Part shown: positions 23,456 to 34,755 of the stretch, piece by piece
How the letters are laid out: every line of letters starts with the position of its first letter
How positions within the stretch are numbered: position 1 is the first letter of the stretch
Assembly (NCBI RefSeq): GCF_034702125.1
Contig: NC_085871.1
Coordinates: 38,478,159 to 38,542,158 of the forward strand
DNA length: 64,000 nt
Reading direction: 5' to 3'
From: Engraulis encrasicolus
Taxonomy: Eukaryota; Chordata; Actinopteri; Clupeiformes; Engraulidae
Notes under the pieces: model-generated
Told to the model about the DNA's origin: nothing
Seen by the model: only the letters and a program-made list of their open reading frames with translations
Databases searched by the model: none
Made by a program: the position numbers and the translations under genes

Positions 23456-23984
23456 AGCACAGTGACGTCGGCTCAGCAGAGTTTCTGAAACAGGAAAAGC
23501 CCCTGTGTGGTTTTGTCCCCTGTTAACCACACCTCACAGAGCAGAGACAGACAGAGAAGCACTGAAAATCTTCTGAGAAGAACCAGCATAAGACATTTGA
23601 AATAGCGGAGATGCATTTGATAGTAATTGGGTTTTACTACTAATGCATGTTATAAACTTAGGGACGGGGATTAAGAGACAAAAGGCCCCAGGCCTTCTCC
23701 TAGCCAGGCCGTGCCCTCCTAGTGACGCAACAGCTTCAGTGTTGCTACCAGTCAGGTCAAGAGTCAATGCAAGTACTTTCAGAGTTCCCGCAAATACGGG
23801 AACTCCTCCCACTTTATTGGGAGGCAAACAATCATTAGCAAACCAAGGGAGGCCATTTGGTAAATGCTGTTTGGGAAATGTTAATTGTTATGCTCTTGGT
23901 CAGACCAAGTCTCAAAGAGATTTGAAAGTCGATGATAATCAGGCTAGCCTTCTCCTATTGTCCCCCTCTCCCCCTCCCTAAAGA

Positions 23985-24235
23985 GGCGTCAGCTGTGCGG
24001 AAGCGGGCTCTGCTCCGCACTGCATTTGGAAAATAGAACTGGAGCATATTTTTCTTGCTGTTGACCGGCGGTGTCCCATTCAAATGAATGGCAAAGTAGC
24101 ACACTAGCTTTGGCTGTGGGGGGGATTTTGAACTTGACTGACCGCACACGCCGACGCTGTGAAAGGCAGAGTGGAACACATCGGCCGAATCAAAGCAGAA
24201 AGACCTCAGTCTCGCTTCCGTTCCGCGACGCCTCT
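23985..24235 (-). mobile_element. family-B MITE copy in tandem unit 2
   Basis: The counterpart of 22679-22945, shorter by small deletions (for example a missing GTCGGT after GACGCT). Confidence 0.65.
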
Positions 24236-24585
24236 GTGTCTTTGCAAACCCTCAATGCATATGTGACTTCCGTCTGACAGTTAGTGCTTAGCATTCTGCA
24301 AGATGTAGTATGTTCTTTGTGTACATGGAAACGTGTCTTCTGCATGTTTAACCCATTTGATACCCAAAGCACCTGCAAAAAACGCCTGCTGAATGCCTAC
24401 TGTAAGCCCTTGCTAGGAAAGTTGTCCTCAGCAGCCTATAAAAACCTAAATACATTAGCCTCTCTGATGCACATAAAAACATGAAATAAGTTGCTTTTAA
24501 ACCCTAAGACACCTCATCTTGCATTAGAACGTGTTCTTTCAGCTGTAACATACCCACATTTTCATTTAAAAAAGCGAAAATGTCA

Positions 24586-24756
24586 AGAGCCTGAATGCAG
24601 CGTATATGTGTCTGCAGGCACCAACGGTAAAACAACATGAAAGAGTCATCAGGCTAAAATGGGTTAATGCAGGAGCCTGAATGCAGCGTATATGTGTCTG
24701 CAGGCACCAACGGTAAAACAACATGAAAGAGTCATCAGGCTAAAATGGGTTAATGC
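24586..24756 (+). repeat. 86-bp minisatellite, second pair
   Basis: Two units beginning AGAGCCTGAATGCAGCG and GGAGCCTGAATGCAGCG, matching 23284-23455. They mark the junction into the third, partial copy of the large tandem unit. Confidence 0.8.
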
Positions 24757-25212
24757 AGCACTGTGAAGTTGGCTCAGCAGAGTTTCTGAAACAGGAAAAG
24801 CCCCTGTGTGGTTGTGTCCCCTGTTAACCACACCTCACAGCACAGACAGACAAAGAAGCACTGAAAAGCTTATGAGAAGAACCAGCATAAGACATTTGAG
24901 ATAGCGGAGATGCGTTTTATAGTAATTGGGTTTTACTACTAATTCATGTTATAAACTTCAGATCCAGTTGAAATTCAGAGGCATGGTTTATTGGTTAGGG
25001 AGGGGGATTAAGAGATTAAGAGTGTCATATTGCCCCCCTAAAGAGGTGTTACAAGCAGGACAGGTAAAGGGTAGAAGAACCTAGGCCAAGGGCAGTATCT
25101 GACCCCTCACCCTTACAGGAAGTGAGGTCATATTGAGGTCATATTGAATGTCACATAAAGTTGTTGTACACATACAGTTGTTGATTTCAAATCAACAGTT
25201 GGGGGGGTGGAG

Positions 25213-25424
25213 CAGTGTTGCCAGATGTGTCTGGTCAAATCCCGCCCAAAAGGTTATCAAAATGCGCCAAATTCCACCCAATTTCAGCAAATTGCATTGA
25301 CTTCTATGGACGCAAAACTGCAGAAAAACCCCCGCCAAATAGCCGTTTTTTCCCGTTTTTTACCCGCAGACGGTCATCCCAAGTAGCCCAATAGAGTGGG
25401 TAACCGCCCAATCTGGCAACACTG
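25213..25424. mobile_element. short hAT-like MITE, complete
   Basis: A 212-bp element with ends CAGTGTTGCCAGATGTG and CAATCTGGCAACACTG; imperfect flanking 8-mers GGGTGGAG and GGGGGAGC. A related truncated copy is at 3939 and a right-end fragment at 62997. Confidence 0.8.
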
Positions 25425-26355
25425 GGGGGAGCATCCTGAGGCCAAATGACAAATACAGCTTTTATTGGGCCTCTAACAGACTAAGAGAATTATTCAAACC
25501 ATCAGTTGAATAATCAGTTATTCAAAATTCCATCAGTTGAAATTGCCCTTCATCACATGGAAAAGACAATATAATGTGAAATATACGGTATTTTACTACA
25601 TTCAATTATGTGTAATGTGATGTACCTTTCATATAGTTCATAAAGAACCCTGTTTTGCTCAGCACTTTGTTTGACTGTATTACAAGACGTTTGGCTAACC
25701 AGATCAAAGTTGCCCCACTGAGGAAGCGGTTACATGGCACTATTCAGGCATTGATGTCTATTGTCTGAAATACCAGCACGTTTCCCACAGAAATCTGCTA
25801 GCCTACGTCTGTGGTTTGTGCTACGTTGCTCAGGTTTTCTCAGTTTAGGGAGAGTGCATGCAGTTACCCTAACCCTAACCCATTTCGGTGTCTGAATAGC
25901 GGTATGTCTGAATAGCACTTGCCCCCCTGCGGAAGCGGTACGCATCCCTTGGCAACGAGTGACATAAACTGCAAACAATTTGCCTGTAAACCCCTTGCTC
26001 TTGCAAGTTTTCAGACTACTGGACAGCTGCATTTTGAAGTTGGACACAATTCATGACCCATCAGGCAACATTGTTGCATCAGCCCACAATGTATGTTTAT
26101 TAATAAAGCATTTTAAATATAGTTTATGCATATACACATAAAAATGTCAATCTCAAACACATTTAGTCTAGCCTGCCTATTTTGGACACCAGATGAGCAC
26201 TTGTGCTATAATCTGGCACATTTACATGTATAGTATGTTAATTAATGTACAATGTCCTGAACAAATATGTAAAAATAAGTAGAAAGTACAAGTACATATG
26301 ATCTATTTGACATGCATGCACACTATAATTATTAAAATACCAAACACTCCATTAC
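25425..26355. other. no gene recognised
   Basis: No splice-consistent exon on either strand. A 105-codon minus-strand frame at 25730-26047 has no recognisable domain. The phrase GTATGTCTGAATAGC has a counterpart near 61860. Confidence 0.4.
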
Positions 26356-26443
26356 CATATCACTCTGTCACTCCGTTTTACAGATGTGTTGGTCTTCAGC
26401 ATCCTCTGCGTCTTTCTGTTACAGTACCAAAACACCATACCCA
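26356..26443 (-). CDS. candidate juxtamembrane exon of the plexin gene
   Basis: An 88-nt open segment with a very strong acceptor (a CT-repeat tract then TTTCTCAG) and donor TATG/GTAATGG. Its phase (needs one leading base, ends with two) fits directly to the plexin exon at 34756-34833. It reads GMVFWYCNRKTQRMLK then TNTSVKRSDRVI: a hydrophobic end followed by a basic tail, as at a membrane-cytosol border. It does not show the coiled ELRKEIRDGF-type segment that follows the membrane in known plexins, and in the same frame a TAA follows at the splice site. It may be a short alternative tail, a different gene, or chance. Confidence 0.3.
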
Positions 26444-26872
26444 CTGAGAAAGAGAGAGAGAGAGGTTCAAATGTTTGCCAATGAGTTTGTGGTACAGTTA
26501 AAGGAGAACTGACACCAATTCAAACATTCAATTGTATTGCTCCTGGCCATGTAATGGGGGCATGGATGCATATGTGTACTCCACATATCATCCCAAACGA
26601 TATTGCTATGTTGCAAGGTGTCAGCTGATGTGGCATATACATTTTGTGATGGTATTTGAAGGAGTATGTTCAGATTTTTTTGTTTTCAATGTAAAGAAAA
26701 CATATCACGATTGACAAGTCAAGGGGACATAAACACAACAGGTATTTAAAATATGTGTTTTATATCTCTTAATAATACAGATACCTATGTATCTAAATAA
26801 CATTTTAATATGCAAATGAAAAACAAACAGTGTTGTAAAGCTAACCAACAGTATTTGTCAATTTAAACACTA

Positions 26873-28194
26873 CACTCGCCTCCAAAAGAGTTGTCGCCTA
26901 TCCATCTGTTTGGAATAACAGCTAATAACCTGACTTTCAATTAATCACTTGGCTTCAGAAGTCACTCATATGAAAGCTACAACCCTCCCGAATGAAAATG
27001 TATGTACAAAAATAAATTTCATGCACCAACGAAAGATTGACCCTTTATTGAACACAGACAGGCAGATTTTCACAAGACAAAAGTTTTGTCGCCTATCGAA
27101 CATAATGTGAAAATGAGCAGATAAGTCACTTCAAAACACTTCAAATACGCAGATTGGGTGTCCTACTTAATCACTGAATCACTCTCACCTCTCCAGAAAA
27201 TCAACTTTGACCTTAGGTGTATGTTTAGGGTCATTGTAATCATGGAAAGCAACACAATGAAAATCAATGGAGTTCAATGAGAGATGGTGACATATTCGCT
27301 ATTCGTAGAGCAATACATGTTTAACTTCATGATGTAATCAATGATAAAAGCCCTCAAACACCTGCAGCATGCATGCAGCTCCTCATAAGAGCTGTATCTG
27401 TACCATGTTTCACGTTATGCAACATTTCTCTTTTTTCATATTCTTCATCTCCAACACCATATAGTTTAGATGCTATCAGTTCTAAAATGGTTGATCTTGG
27501 GATCTTGACTTCAGAGTATGAGTCCCATTAGCCTTCATTTTTGTCAGAATTAGGCCTGACATACTCTTGGCTGGCTTTTTTGAGACAGGACAGTGGGAGA
27601 GACTTCTTTGGTGTTAAAGGTGAAGAATTTGGAATAAATACATGGTGCCTAAAGTCAAACATGGGAAGGATACAGCTCTTATGTGGAGCTGCATGCATGC
27701 TGCTGGTGTGTGAGGGCTTTTATCATTGATTACATCATGAAGTTAAAAATGTATTGCTCTACGAATAGCAAATATGTCACCATCTCTCATTGAACTCCAT
27801 TGATTTTCATTGTGTTGCTTTCCATGATTACAATGACCCTAAACATACACCTAAGGCCAAAGTTGATTTTCTGGAGAGGTGAGAGTGATTCAGTGATTAA
27901 GTATGACACCCGATCTGCGTATTTGGAGTGTTTTGAAGTGACTTATCTGCTCATTTTCACATTATGTTCGATAGGCGACAAAACTTTTGTCTTGTGAAAA
28001 TCTGCCTGTCTGTGTTCAATAAAGGGTCAATCTTTCGTTGGTGCATGAAATTTATTTTTGTACATACATTTTCATTCGGGAGGGTTGTAGCTTTCATATG
28101 AGTGACTTCTGAAGCCAAGTGATTAATTGAAAGTCAGGTTATTAGCTGTTATTCCAAACAGATGGGTAGGCGACAACTCTTTTGGAGGCGAGTG
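26873..28194. mobile_element. foldback element with about 525-bp arms
   Basis: A 1,322-bp element with TA on both sides (26871-26872, 28195-28196). Ends CACTCGCCTCCAAAAGAGTT and AACTCTTTTGGAGGCGAGTG. The arms run 26873-27401 and 27672-28194 and are nearly complementary throughout, to the GAGCTGTATC segment. A spacer of about 270 bp separates them. No transposase; the TA target suggests Tc1/mariner-type mobilisation. Confidence 0.9.
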
Positions 28195-28930
28195 TATTTG
28201 GACACTATGCACATATTCCAAGTAAACAAGTCATTGTTTGTGTTCTCACCCAACCGTATCTCGCGTCTGTCGTAAAGTCTTCACGAAAAAAATGTGGGAA
28301 ATTCTGGGGGAAATTCTAGGCAGAATGTACAAGGACGTGGTGAATTCACGATATTGCCCGTGTTTCGTGGTTGATTTACGGTTTCAGTCTCGTGGTTGAT
28401 TTACGATATGCATTGAAAACTACGTGGTTGATTTACGATATGCATGCGTTGGCATTTGCGTTGGCATTTTTGCACAGGGGCGGGGACCGGGACCGACAGA
28501 AAAGAACCAGGGAACGGTGTGGCAGCTTTTGAGTAAATCAAATATAGCTGTGTAACAATTCGGTTCCTGCCATACATGTGTCCCACATCGCTTGATGAGA
28601 ATTCCGGTGCATATCGGTTCCTGCCATAGCCTACATTTGTCCCACATCGCTTGATGAGAATTCCGGTGCATATCGGTTCCTGCCATACATGTGTCCCACA
28701 TCGCTTGAATTCCGGTGCATATAACAAAAGCTGCCACACCGGCCGCGACAGAACACTGCAGATACATTCCTTTGATCAAAGTAGCCTACATCAAATGCAC
28801 TGTAGCCATGACAGAACCGGCCGCCTCCCGATTTAAAACACCGCTGATAGCCTGATTACACTCCTGCCCTTAGGCCTACTCCTTCCCAGTAAAAAAAATA
28901 AAATAACGATTGAATAAATAAGTAGCCCCT

Positions 28931-29163
28931 CGTGCCTCCTTTATCGGAATGAGGAGGTAGGTGCAATGAAAATATCGGAGTGAGGAGGTAGGTGCAATGA
29001 AAAGCGAAAATCCTTCCCAAAACATTTTATTATTGCCCGTGTTTCGTGCCTCCTTTATCGGAATGAGGAGGTAGGTGCAATGAAAATATCGGAGTGAGGA
29101 GGTAGGTGCAATGAAAAGCGAAAATCCTTCCCAAAACATTTTATTATTGCCCGTGTTTCGTGG
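28931..29163 (+). repeat. tandem duplication in the left arm
   Basis: Two units of about 116 bp share TGCCTCCTTTATCGGAATGA and CCTTCCCAAAACATTTTATT. The right arm has one unit, so the duplication is specific to the left arm. Confidence 0.8.
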
Positions 29164-29700
29164 TTGATTTAAGATTTGAGTCTCGTGGTTGATTTACGAT
29201 AGGCCTATGCATGCGTTGGCATTTGAAAACTACGTGGTTGATTTACGATATGCATGCATGTAGTCTACAACTTCTGTTTAAAATGACACGGGGAGGGAGT
29301 GACATAAGCCGCCTCCGGATTTAAAACACCGCTGGTAATTACACTCCTGCCCGTAGGCTATCTTTGAATTTACATGAAGCCGCCCACCGGCGATTTGAAG
29401 CCACGGGTAGGCCTACTGCGACAGGGCGGTGGGTTAGCGAAAATCCTTCCCAAAACATTTTATTATTGCCCGTGTTTCGTGGTTGATTTAAGATTTGAGT
29501 CTCGTGGTTGATCTACGATATGCATGCGTTGGCATTTGAAAACTACGTGGTTGATTTACGATATGCATGCATGTAGTCTACAACTTCTGTTTAAAATGAC
29601 ACGGGGAGGGAGTGACATAAGCCGCCTCCGGATTTAAAACACCGCTGGTAATTACACTCCTGCCCGTAGGCTATCTTTGAATGTACACTCCTGCCCGTAT
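29161..29700 (+). repeat. second duplication in the left arm
   Basis: Blocks at about 29161-29370 and 29480-29690 repeat TGCATGCATGTAGTCTACAA, ACGGGGAGGGAGTGACATAA and TAATTACACTCCTGCCCGTA in direct orientation. Confidence 0.75.
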
Positions 29701-30049
29701 ATTTGACTAGGCCTATACACATGCATTTCCGCCTTCTGTTTAAAATGACACGGGGAGTGACATGAAGCCACCCACCGGCGATTTGAAGCCACGGATAGGC
29801 CTACTGCGACAGGGCGGTGGGTTAGATAGAAGGTGCGGGGTTGTCCACCCGAAGTCCGGACAGATGGTCACCCTATGATCATGCCCAGACGTTGATGCTC
29901 CACTGATGCTGATGCACCACTCCTATTCACCTTTTCTCTGAAAGATGCTGATGCTGATGTAGGCCTAGTCACCACATTGACCAGTGGTTTTCAAAGTGTG
30001 GGGGGGGGGTCACAAAGTGTTGATTACTGTATTATTTTATGTGTTCTTT

Positions 30050-30165
30050 CTATCTATGGGGTTGTAGGTTTTAATCCCACCCTAACCTCTCCCTACACCT
30101 CCATCCATGGCTGAAGTGCCGTTGAGCAGGACACCTAACCCCAAGCATTGCTAGAGGGACTTTAA
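30050..30165 (+). repeat. SINE-like fragment
   Basis: GGTTTTAATCCCACC followed by GTGCCGTTGAGCAGGACACC and TAACCCC resembles the body of tRNA-derived fish SINEs. No ends or target duplication found. Confidence 0.35.
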
Positions 30166-30378
30166 CCCTGAAAAGTAATACCGGCAATTCATAATGTAAT
30201 GTTTAAGCCTTTAAATGGGATAGAAGAATTGACTATGAATATTAGGCTATTACAGACACACTATACATTTCATATGCAAGTACCTACCAAGTAAAGAAAC
30301 TCACACGAGAGGCATGTTCAAACATTCAAGTATTTATTTACAACACAAACATACACGTGCAGCAGTGGAACAAAAAAA

Positions 30379-30391
30379 AAGTCCCCCCCCC

Positions 30392-30422
<31 letters not shown>

Positions 30423-30426
30423 ACAG
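30379..30426 (+). repeat. poly-C then (CA)n tract
   Basis: About 30 C followed by CA repeats, in the centre of the inverted-repeat element. Confidence 0.95.
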
Positions 30427-30607
30427 CACATTCCACTGGCTGAATAACTCACAGCAATCACTTCGTTCTTGGTGGAATGGCAATAGCTTAACAGAGTTTT
30501 TTAACAGTTTAATTGAAATGTTGTGTTTTCTGTCCTGGGTGCTACTGAGGGCATGAATGCCAGTGCTGCTGCTGGGGGTGACATGGATGGCTGGTTGAAG
30601 TTGAAGA

Positions 30608-32482
30608 AGGGGAGCAGGAGAAGGAAGTGGTGCAGATGCAGGAGAAAGCAGAGGAGAGACAAGGTATCTAACTATTATAGTGCAGTAATGTATCAATGTA
30701 GTAATTGTAAGCTAGCATATACGTATTTTACTGTGTTAACCCCATTGTAGGCCTGGAGAAGGCAACAGTCGCATACATTTCATATGTTGTATGTTATCTG
30801 TGAAATCTAATTGTGTTGACATATGCTACAATTTGAGTAAATACTTGTTTATATCAAATCATGTAGGCAAAAGAAGAAGAGTTGCCGGCCTGGTGAGAAA
30901 ACAACGAGGTAAGCGCAAATGAATACATAATAAATCACTTAAGTGTGCATGTGTTAACCAGTAGTGAACCAGTGGTCTCTCAATTAAACCAGTGGTCTCT
31001 CAATTAAATATTGTTACCGGAGTAATAAGTAACTTATTTGTCCCTTTTCTGTTATCAGCGTGCCAGTACCACCAGGCCGAAACATACCCCATTGCTGGGG
31101 TTTTGAAAGAAAGAACAAGGAGGGTAAGACATGCTTATTGCATATGAAAAGTACAGTAGAAATAATAAACTGGTGTTAACGTTAGGGGAAAATATAATTG
31201 GTACGGGGTTGCGCTGGATATAGAGGTAGGACCCATTTGGAAAGCAAAGGAGTCTTTAATTTTTCCAAAGAGCACTATTCCACAACAGTGACTGCCTCTC
31301 ACTTATTAACAAGTAAATCATTCAAAATTATAACATGTTTGAACAATGTATGGATCTATACAAGTGAATGGTGCATTTTACGGAATAAAGACAAGTCAGG
31401 TAATGGTAATTGCAGTGTGTATATACACACTTTTACAAACTAATAGTACAATTCTGGTTTTACATAATTGTATTCCCTTCACAGGGAGTGTTCCAAAGAC
31501 TTCTGAAATGGGAACCATGCCCAGAATGGTAAGTACTACACAGCAAATTACTGTTACGATAGCACTTGTACCCTACTTGTGACCTAGTTAATGAACTGTT
31601 AACAAACTCTTTTTCAGCGGGAAGGATTTCGCTCCAACCTGGCAGACAGTTTAAGGTAATTATGTTGCATGTTTCATTGATGTTACATCTACAGTATCCA
31701 AGGCTTTGAACCAGATTTTTTTTCTTTACTACTTACACTATGTATGTACATGTCACTATGTATGTACGAGTACAACTTGAAAACTAAACTGGAAATAAAC
31801 CTCAACATCAATCACAGTAATTTAGAGCAGTGTTTCCCAACCAGGGGTACGTGTACCACTAGGGGTACGCGAGCACACTACAGGGGGTACGTGGACAAAT
31901 GTAATTATTATAACATGTATGGAGTAGTCACATCAGGACAGAGAAAGCGATATAGAACATGAATTAGGGGGTACTCACGGCACAACTAAGATGCTTAGGG
32001 GGTACGCAAGACAAAAAAGGTTGGGAACCACTGATTTAAAGGGACATAATTAACCATTATCAACTGGTCACAATTAATTTTGTTTACAGTTTTGTTTCAA
32101 ATGTTGAGAAATGAAACTGGTGTTCCTCTTCCTGCAAAATGGCAACGTTTAAAATGTGTGAAATAGTAGCAGTGTGTTGAGTAACAGCTCTAAGTGCACT
32201 TAATGGCTGAAAGCGACCGGGTGTCATAACAACCTTACTTGCAAATGGGTGAGCGACTTGCAAATTACTGTGTTGACATGAATGGCCCAGCTACACCAGT
32301 ATTTTCCAGCGGAAAAGGCCAGATTCCCTGCTGTCATGTTGCTGTCTCCACATATATATTCACATGCAATTGTGGTATAAATTAACAATTATAGATTTGG
32401 TAGAAATGAAAAACTACAGAGCTGTCTAATGTTTACAATTCTCTCTCTCAGCGACCTCAAAGTTCCCCAGCACTCGCCATGA
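30608..32482 (+). CDS. putative spliced gene inside the inverted-repeat element
   Basis: Six segments have splice-like borders on the plus strand: ?-30663, 30867-30908, 31059-31123, 31485-31528, 31618-31655 and 32452-32482. Donors are GTATCT, GTAAGC, GTAAGA, GTAAGT and GTAATT; acceptors include TTATCAG, CTTCACAG, TTTTCAG and CTCTCTCTCAG. One frame stays open across all five junctions and stops at TGA (32480-32482), reading QKKKSCRPGEKTTSVPVPPG, then RNIPHCWGFERKNKEG, then GSVPKTSEMGTMPRMREGF, then RSNLADSLSDLKVPQHSP. The start is not found: the first segment has stops upstream in this frame, so another 5' exon is needed. An alternative frame with a Met in segment one stops in the fifth. I do not recognise the product. 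It could be a captured host gene, part of a transposase gene, or a non-coding transcript. Confidence 0.4.
31828..32033. mobile_element. hAT MITE (family C)
   Basis: A 206-bp element with TIRs CAGTGTTTCCCAACC and GGTTGGGAACCACTG; target duplication ATTTAGAG/ATTTAAAG (7 of 8). The interior repeats GGGGTACG. It inserted between segments five and six of the putative spliced gene. Confidence 0.9.
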
Positions 32483-33331
32483 AGGGAGGCACCATGACGC
32501 TGGCCTGATTATCATCGACATTCAAATCTATTTCCAGAATTCATGCTGCCCTTTCACCAATGTTACCTTTTTCATGAATACACAACCACCATCAAATTCT
32601 AAGTATTCATTATGACTGGAAAAATTGCACTTTTCATACATGAAAAAGGGATCTTCTCCATAGCCACTTTCAGCTGCAAAAATGACTGTACTCGGACCAT
32701 ACTAGAAAATATTTGTTTATTACTTAGTAAACTTTCATGTAAAGACCAAATTTGGCAATAGGCAGCCCAGTTTCAATGAGCAGCATAGTTGCAGTACCTT
32801 TTTTGACCATTTCCTGCACAGTGTCCCTTTAACATTTACCAAGTACTTGCATTTACTCCAGACCTGATTCACAAGGAGGGCTCAGTCTGGCTACCGTGAG
32901 GCACATTTTAGTTGTTTTTGTGTTGATTTCTTTTGTTTTTATTACTATCATTATATTATTATTATTATTATTATTCAAAGCTTATTTGGTTTTTTTTGTG
33001 TGTTTTTTTTAAACAATGCACCTGCCCCCCAAAATCTGTGCACGCGCATGTGTGTGTGTGTGTGTGTAAATAAATACTGTAAATAAATACTTGAAATCGT
33101 GTGAGTTTCTTCTATAATATCAGTGGTAAATGCACATTAAATGTTAGTGTATACCGTGTCTGTAATAATCCTGGTCAATTCTTCTGGATGGAGATGTAGT
33201 GAGGTATCAAACCTACCTATACAATAATAGTCCCATTGAAAATACCGCCCATTGAAAATGAATGGGAGCTCTCGCACCATTCTAGAGTGCCGTATAATAA
33301 TACAGTAATAGTAGTGTTAAGAGAGACCATT
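32483..33331. other. no gene recognised; short dispersed repeat at 32735-32830
   Basis: Downstream of the putative gene. Contains the AATGAGCAGCATAGTTGCA repeat and (TTA)n and (TG)n runs. AATAAA motifs at about 33069-33085 could serve as a polyadenylation signal. Confidence 0.4.
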
Positions 33332-34164
33332 TAATCAACACTTTGTGACACACACACTTTGAAAACCACTGGGCAAGGTGGTGACTAGGCCTACATCAGC
33401 ATCTTTCAGAGAAAAGGTGAGTAGGAGTGGTGCATCAGCATCAGTAGCATCAGCGTCTGGGACCCACCGCCCTGACGCAGTAGGCTACATATGCATGTGG
33501 ATACGGGCAGGAGTGTAAATTCAAAGATAGCCTACGGGCAGGAGTGTAGCCTAATTACCAGCGGTGTTTTAAATCGGTGGGCGGCTTCATGTCACTCCCC
33601 GTGTCATTTTAAACAGAAGGCGGAAATCAGGAAGATGCGCTGCCATTCATCAGCTGCCAAAACACGTTTTAGTTGTAGACTACATGCATGCATATCGTAA
33701 ATCAACCACGTAGTTTTCAAATGCCAACGCATTCATATCGTAAATCCACCACGAGACTCAAATCTTAAATCAACCACGAAACACGGGCAATAATAAAATG
33801 TTTTCGCTTTTCATTGCACCTAACTCCTCACTCCGATATTTTCATTGCACCTACCTCCTCATTCCGATAAAGGAGGCACGAGGGGCTACTTATTTATTCA
33901 ATCGTTATTTTATTTTTTTTTACTGGGAAGGAGTAGGCCTACGGGCATGAGTGTAATCAGGCTATCAGCGGTGTTTTAAATCGGGAGGCGGCCGGTTCTG
34001 TCATGGCTACAGTGCATTTGATGTAGGCTACTTTGATCAAAGGAATGTATCTGCAGTGTTCTGTCGCGGCCGGTGTGGCAGCTTTTGTGATATGCACCGG
34101 AATTCTCATCAAGCGATGTGGGACAAATGTATGGCAGGAACCGATATCGATATGCACCGGAATT

Positions 34165-34440
34165 CGGCTATATTTGATTTACCCCACTGTACGGCAGGAA
34201 CCGAATTGTTACACAGGTAGGCTATATTTGATTTACCCCACTGTACGGCAGGAACCGAATTGTTACACAGGTAGGCTATATTTGATTTACCCCACTGTAC
34301 CCTGTACAAGGCGGATGAGAATTCCGGTGCATATCACAAAATTGTTACACAGGTAGGCTATATTTGATTTACCCCACTGTACGGCAGGAACCGAATTGTT
34401 ACACAGGTAGGCTATATTTGATTTACCCCACTGTACCCTG
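34165..34440 (+). repeat. five tandem units in the right arm
   Basis: Units of about 52-83 bp, each with GGCTATATTTGATTTACCCC, CACTGTAC and, in most, GGCAGGAACCGAATTG. The left arm has a single counterpart near 28535-28570. Confidence 0.85.
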
Positions 34441-34755
34441 TACAAGGCGGATGAGAATTCCGGTGCATATCACAAAAGCTGCCGTTCCCTGGTTCTGGTT
34501 CTGTCGCGGCCGGTCCCCGCCCCTGTGCAAAAATGCCAACGCAAATGCCAACGCATGCATATCGTAAATCAACCACGTAGTTTTCAATGCATATCGTAAA
34601 TCAACCACGAGACTGAAACCGTAAATCAACCACGAAACACGGGCAATATCGTGAATTCACCACGTCCTTGTACATTCTGCCTAGAATTTCCCCCAGAATT
34701 TCCCACATTTTTTTCGTGAACACTTTACGACTGGCGCGAGATAGGGCTCTCTCAC

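Larger units (their letters stand above)
22128..24957 (+). repeat. 1.3-kb tandem duplication, 2.2 copies
   Basis: Two long units and part of a third in direct orientation with a period of 1,304 bp, measured at GGGACGGGGATTAAGAGAC (22357 and 23661). Each unit includes the TTCTCCTAGCCAGGCCGTGC block, a family-B MITE (22679-22945, 23985-24235) and a CATGAAAGAGTCATCAGG block; the third copy stops at about 24957. The apparent 180- and 112-codon frames in it are shared between copies but show no domain. Confidence 0.9.
28251..34749. mobile_element. giant 6.5-kb inverted-repeat element
   Basis: Left arm 28251-30024 and right arm 33332-34749 are inverted relatives. The outer ends share TATCTCGCG, CGAAAAAAATGTGGGAAATT and CGTGGTTGATTTACG; the inner ends share AGATGCTGATGCTGATGTAG and TTTTCAAAGTGTG. 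A 7-bp TCTCACC flanks both outer ends (28244-28250, 34750-34756), a candidate target duplication. The arms differ by internal tandem duplications. The centre (30025-33331) holds splice-bounded open segments and a later hAT MITE. The superfamily is unknown. It lies in the plexin intron after the exon at 34756-34833. Confidence 0.75.

Noticed and set aside
22128..24957. LTR retrotransposon with two LTRs
   Set aside because: The repeats are adjacent head-to-tail with a third partial copy, no TG...CA ends, primer-binding site or gag-pol frame.
25730..26047. 105-codon minus-strand frame as a plexin exon
   Set aside because: No similarity to any plexin domain and no convincing splice sites.
30334..30696. 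120-codon minus-strand frame as a gene
   Set aside because: It runs through poly-C/(CA)n and a Pro-rich stretch complementary to the plus-strand segment; no acceptor was found upstream. It remains a weak alternative to the plus-strand model.
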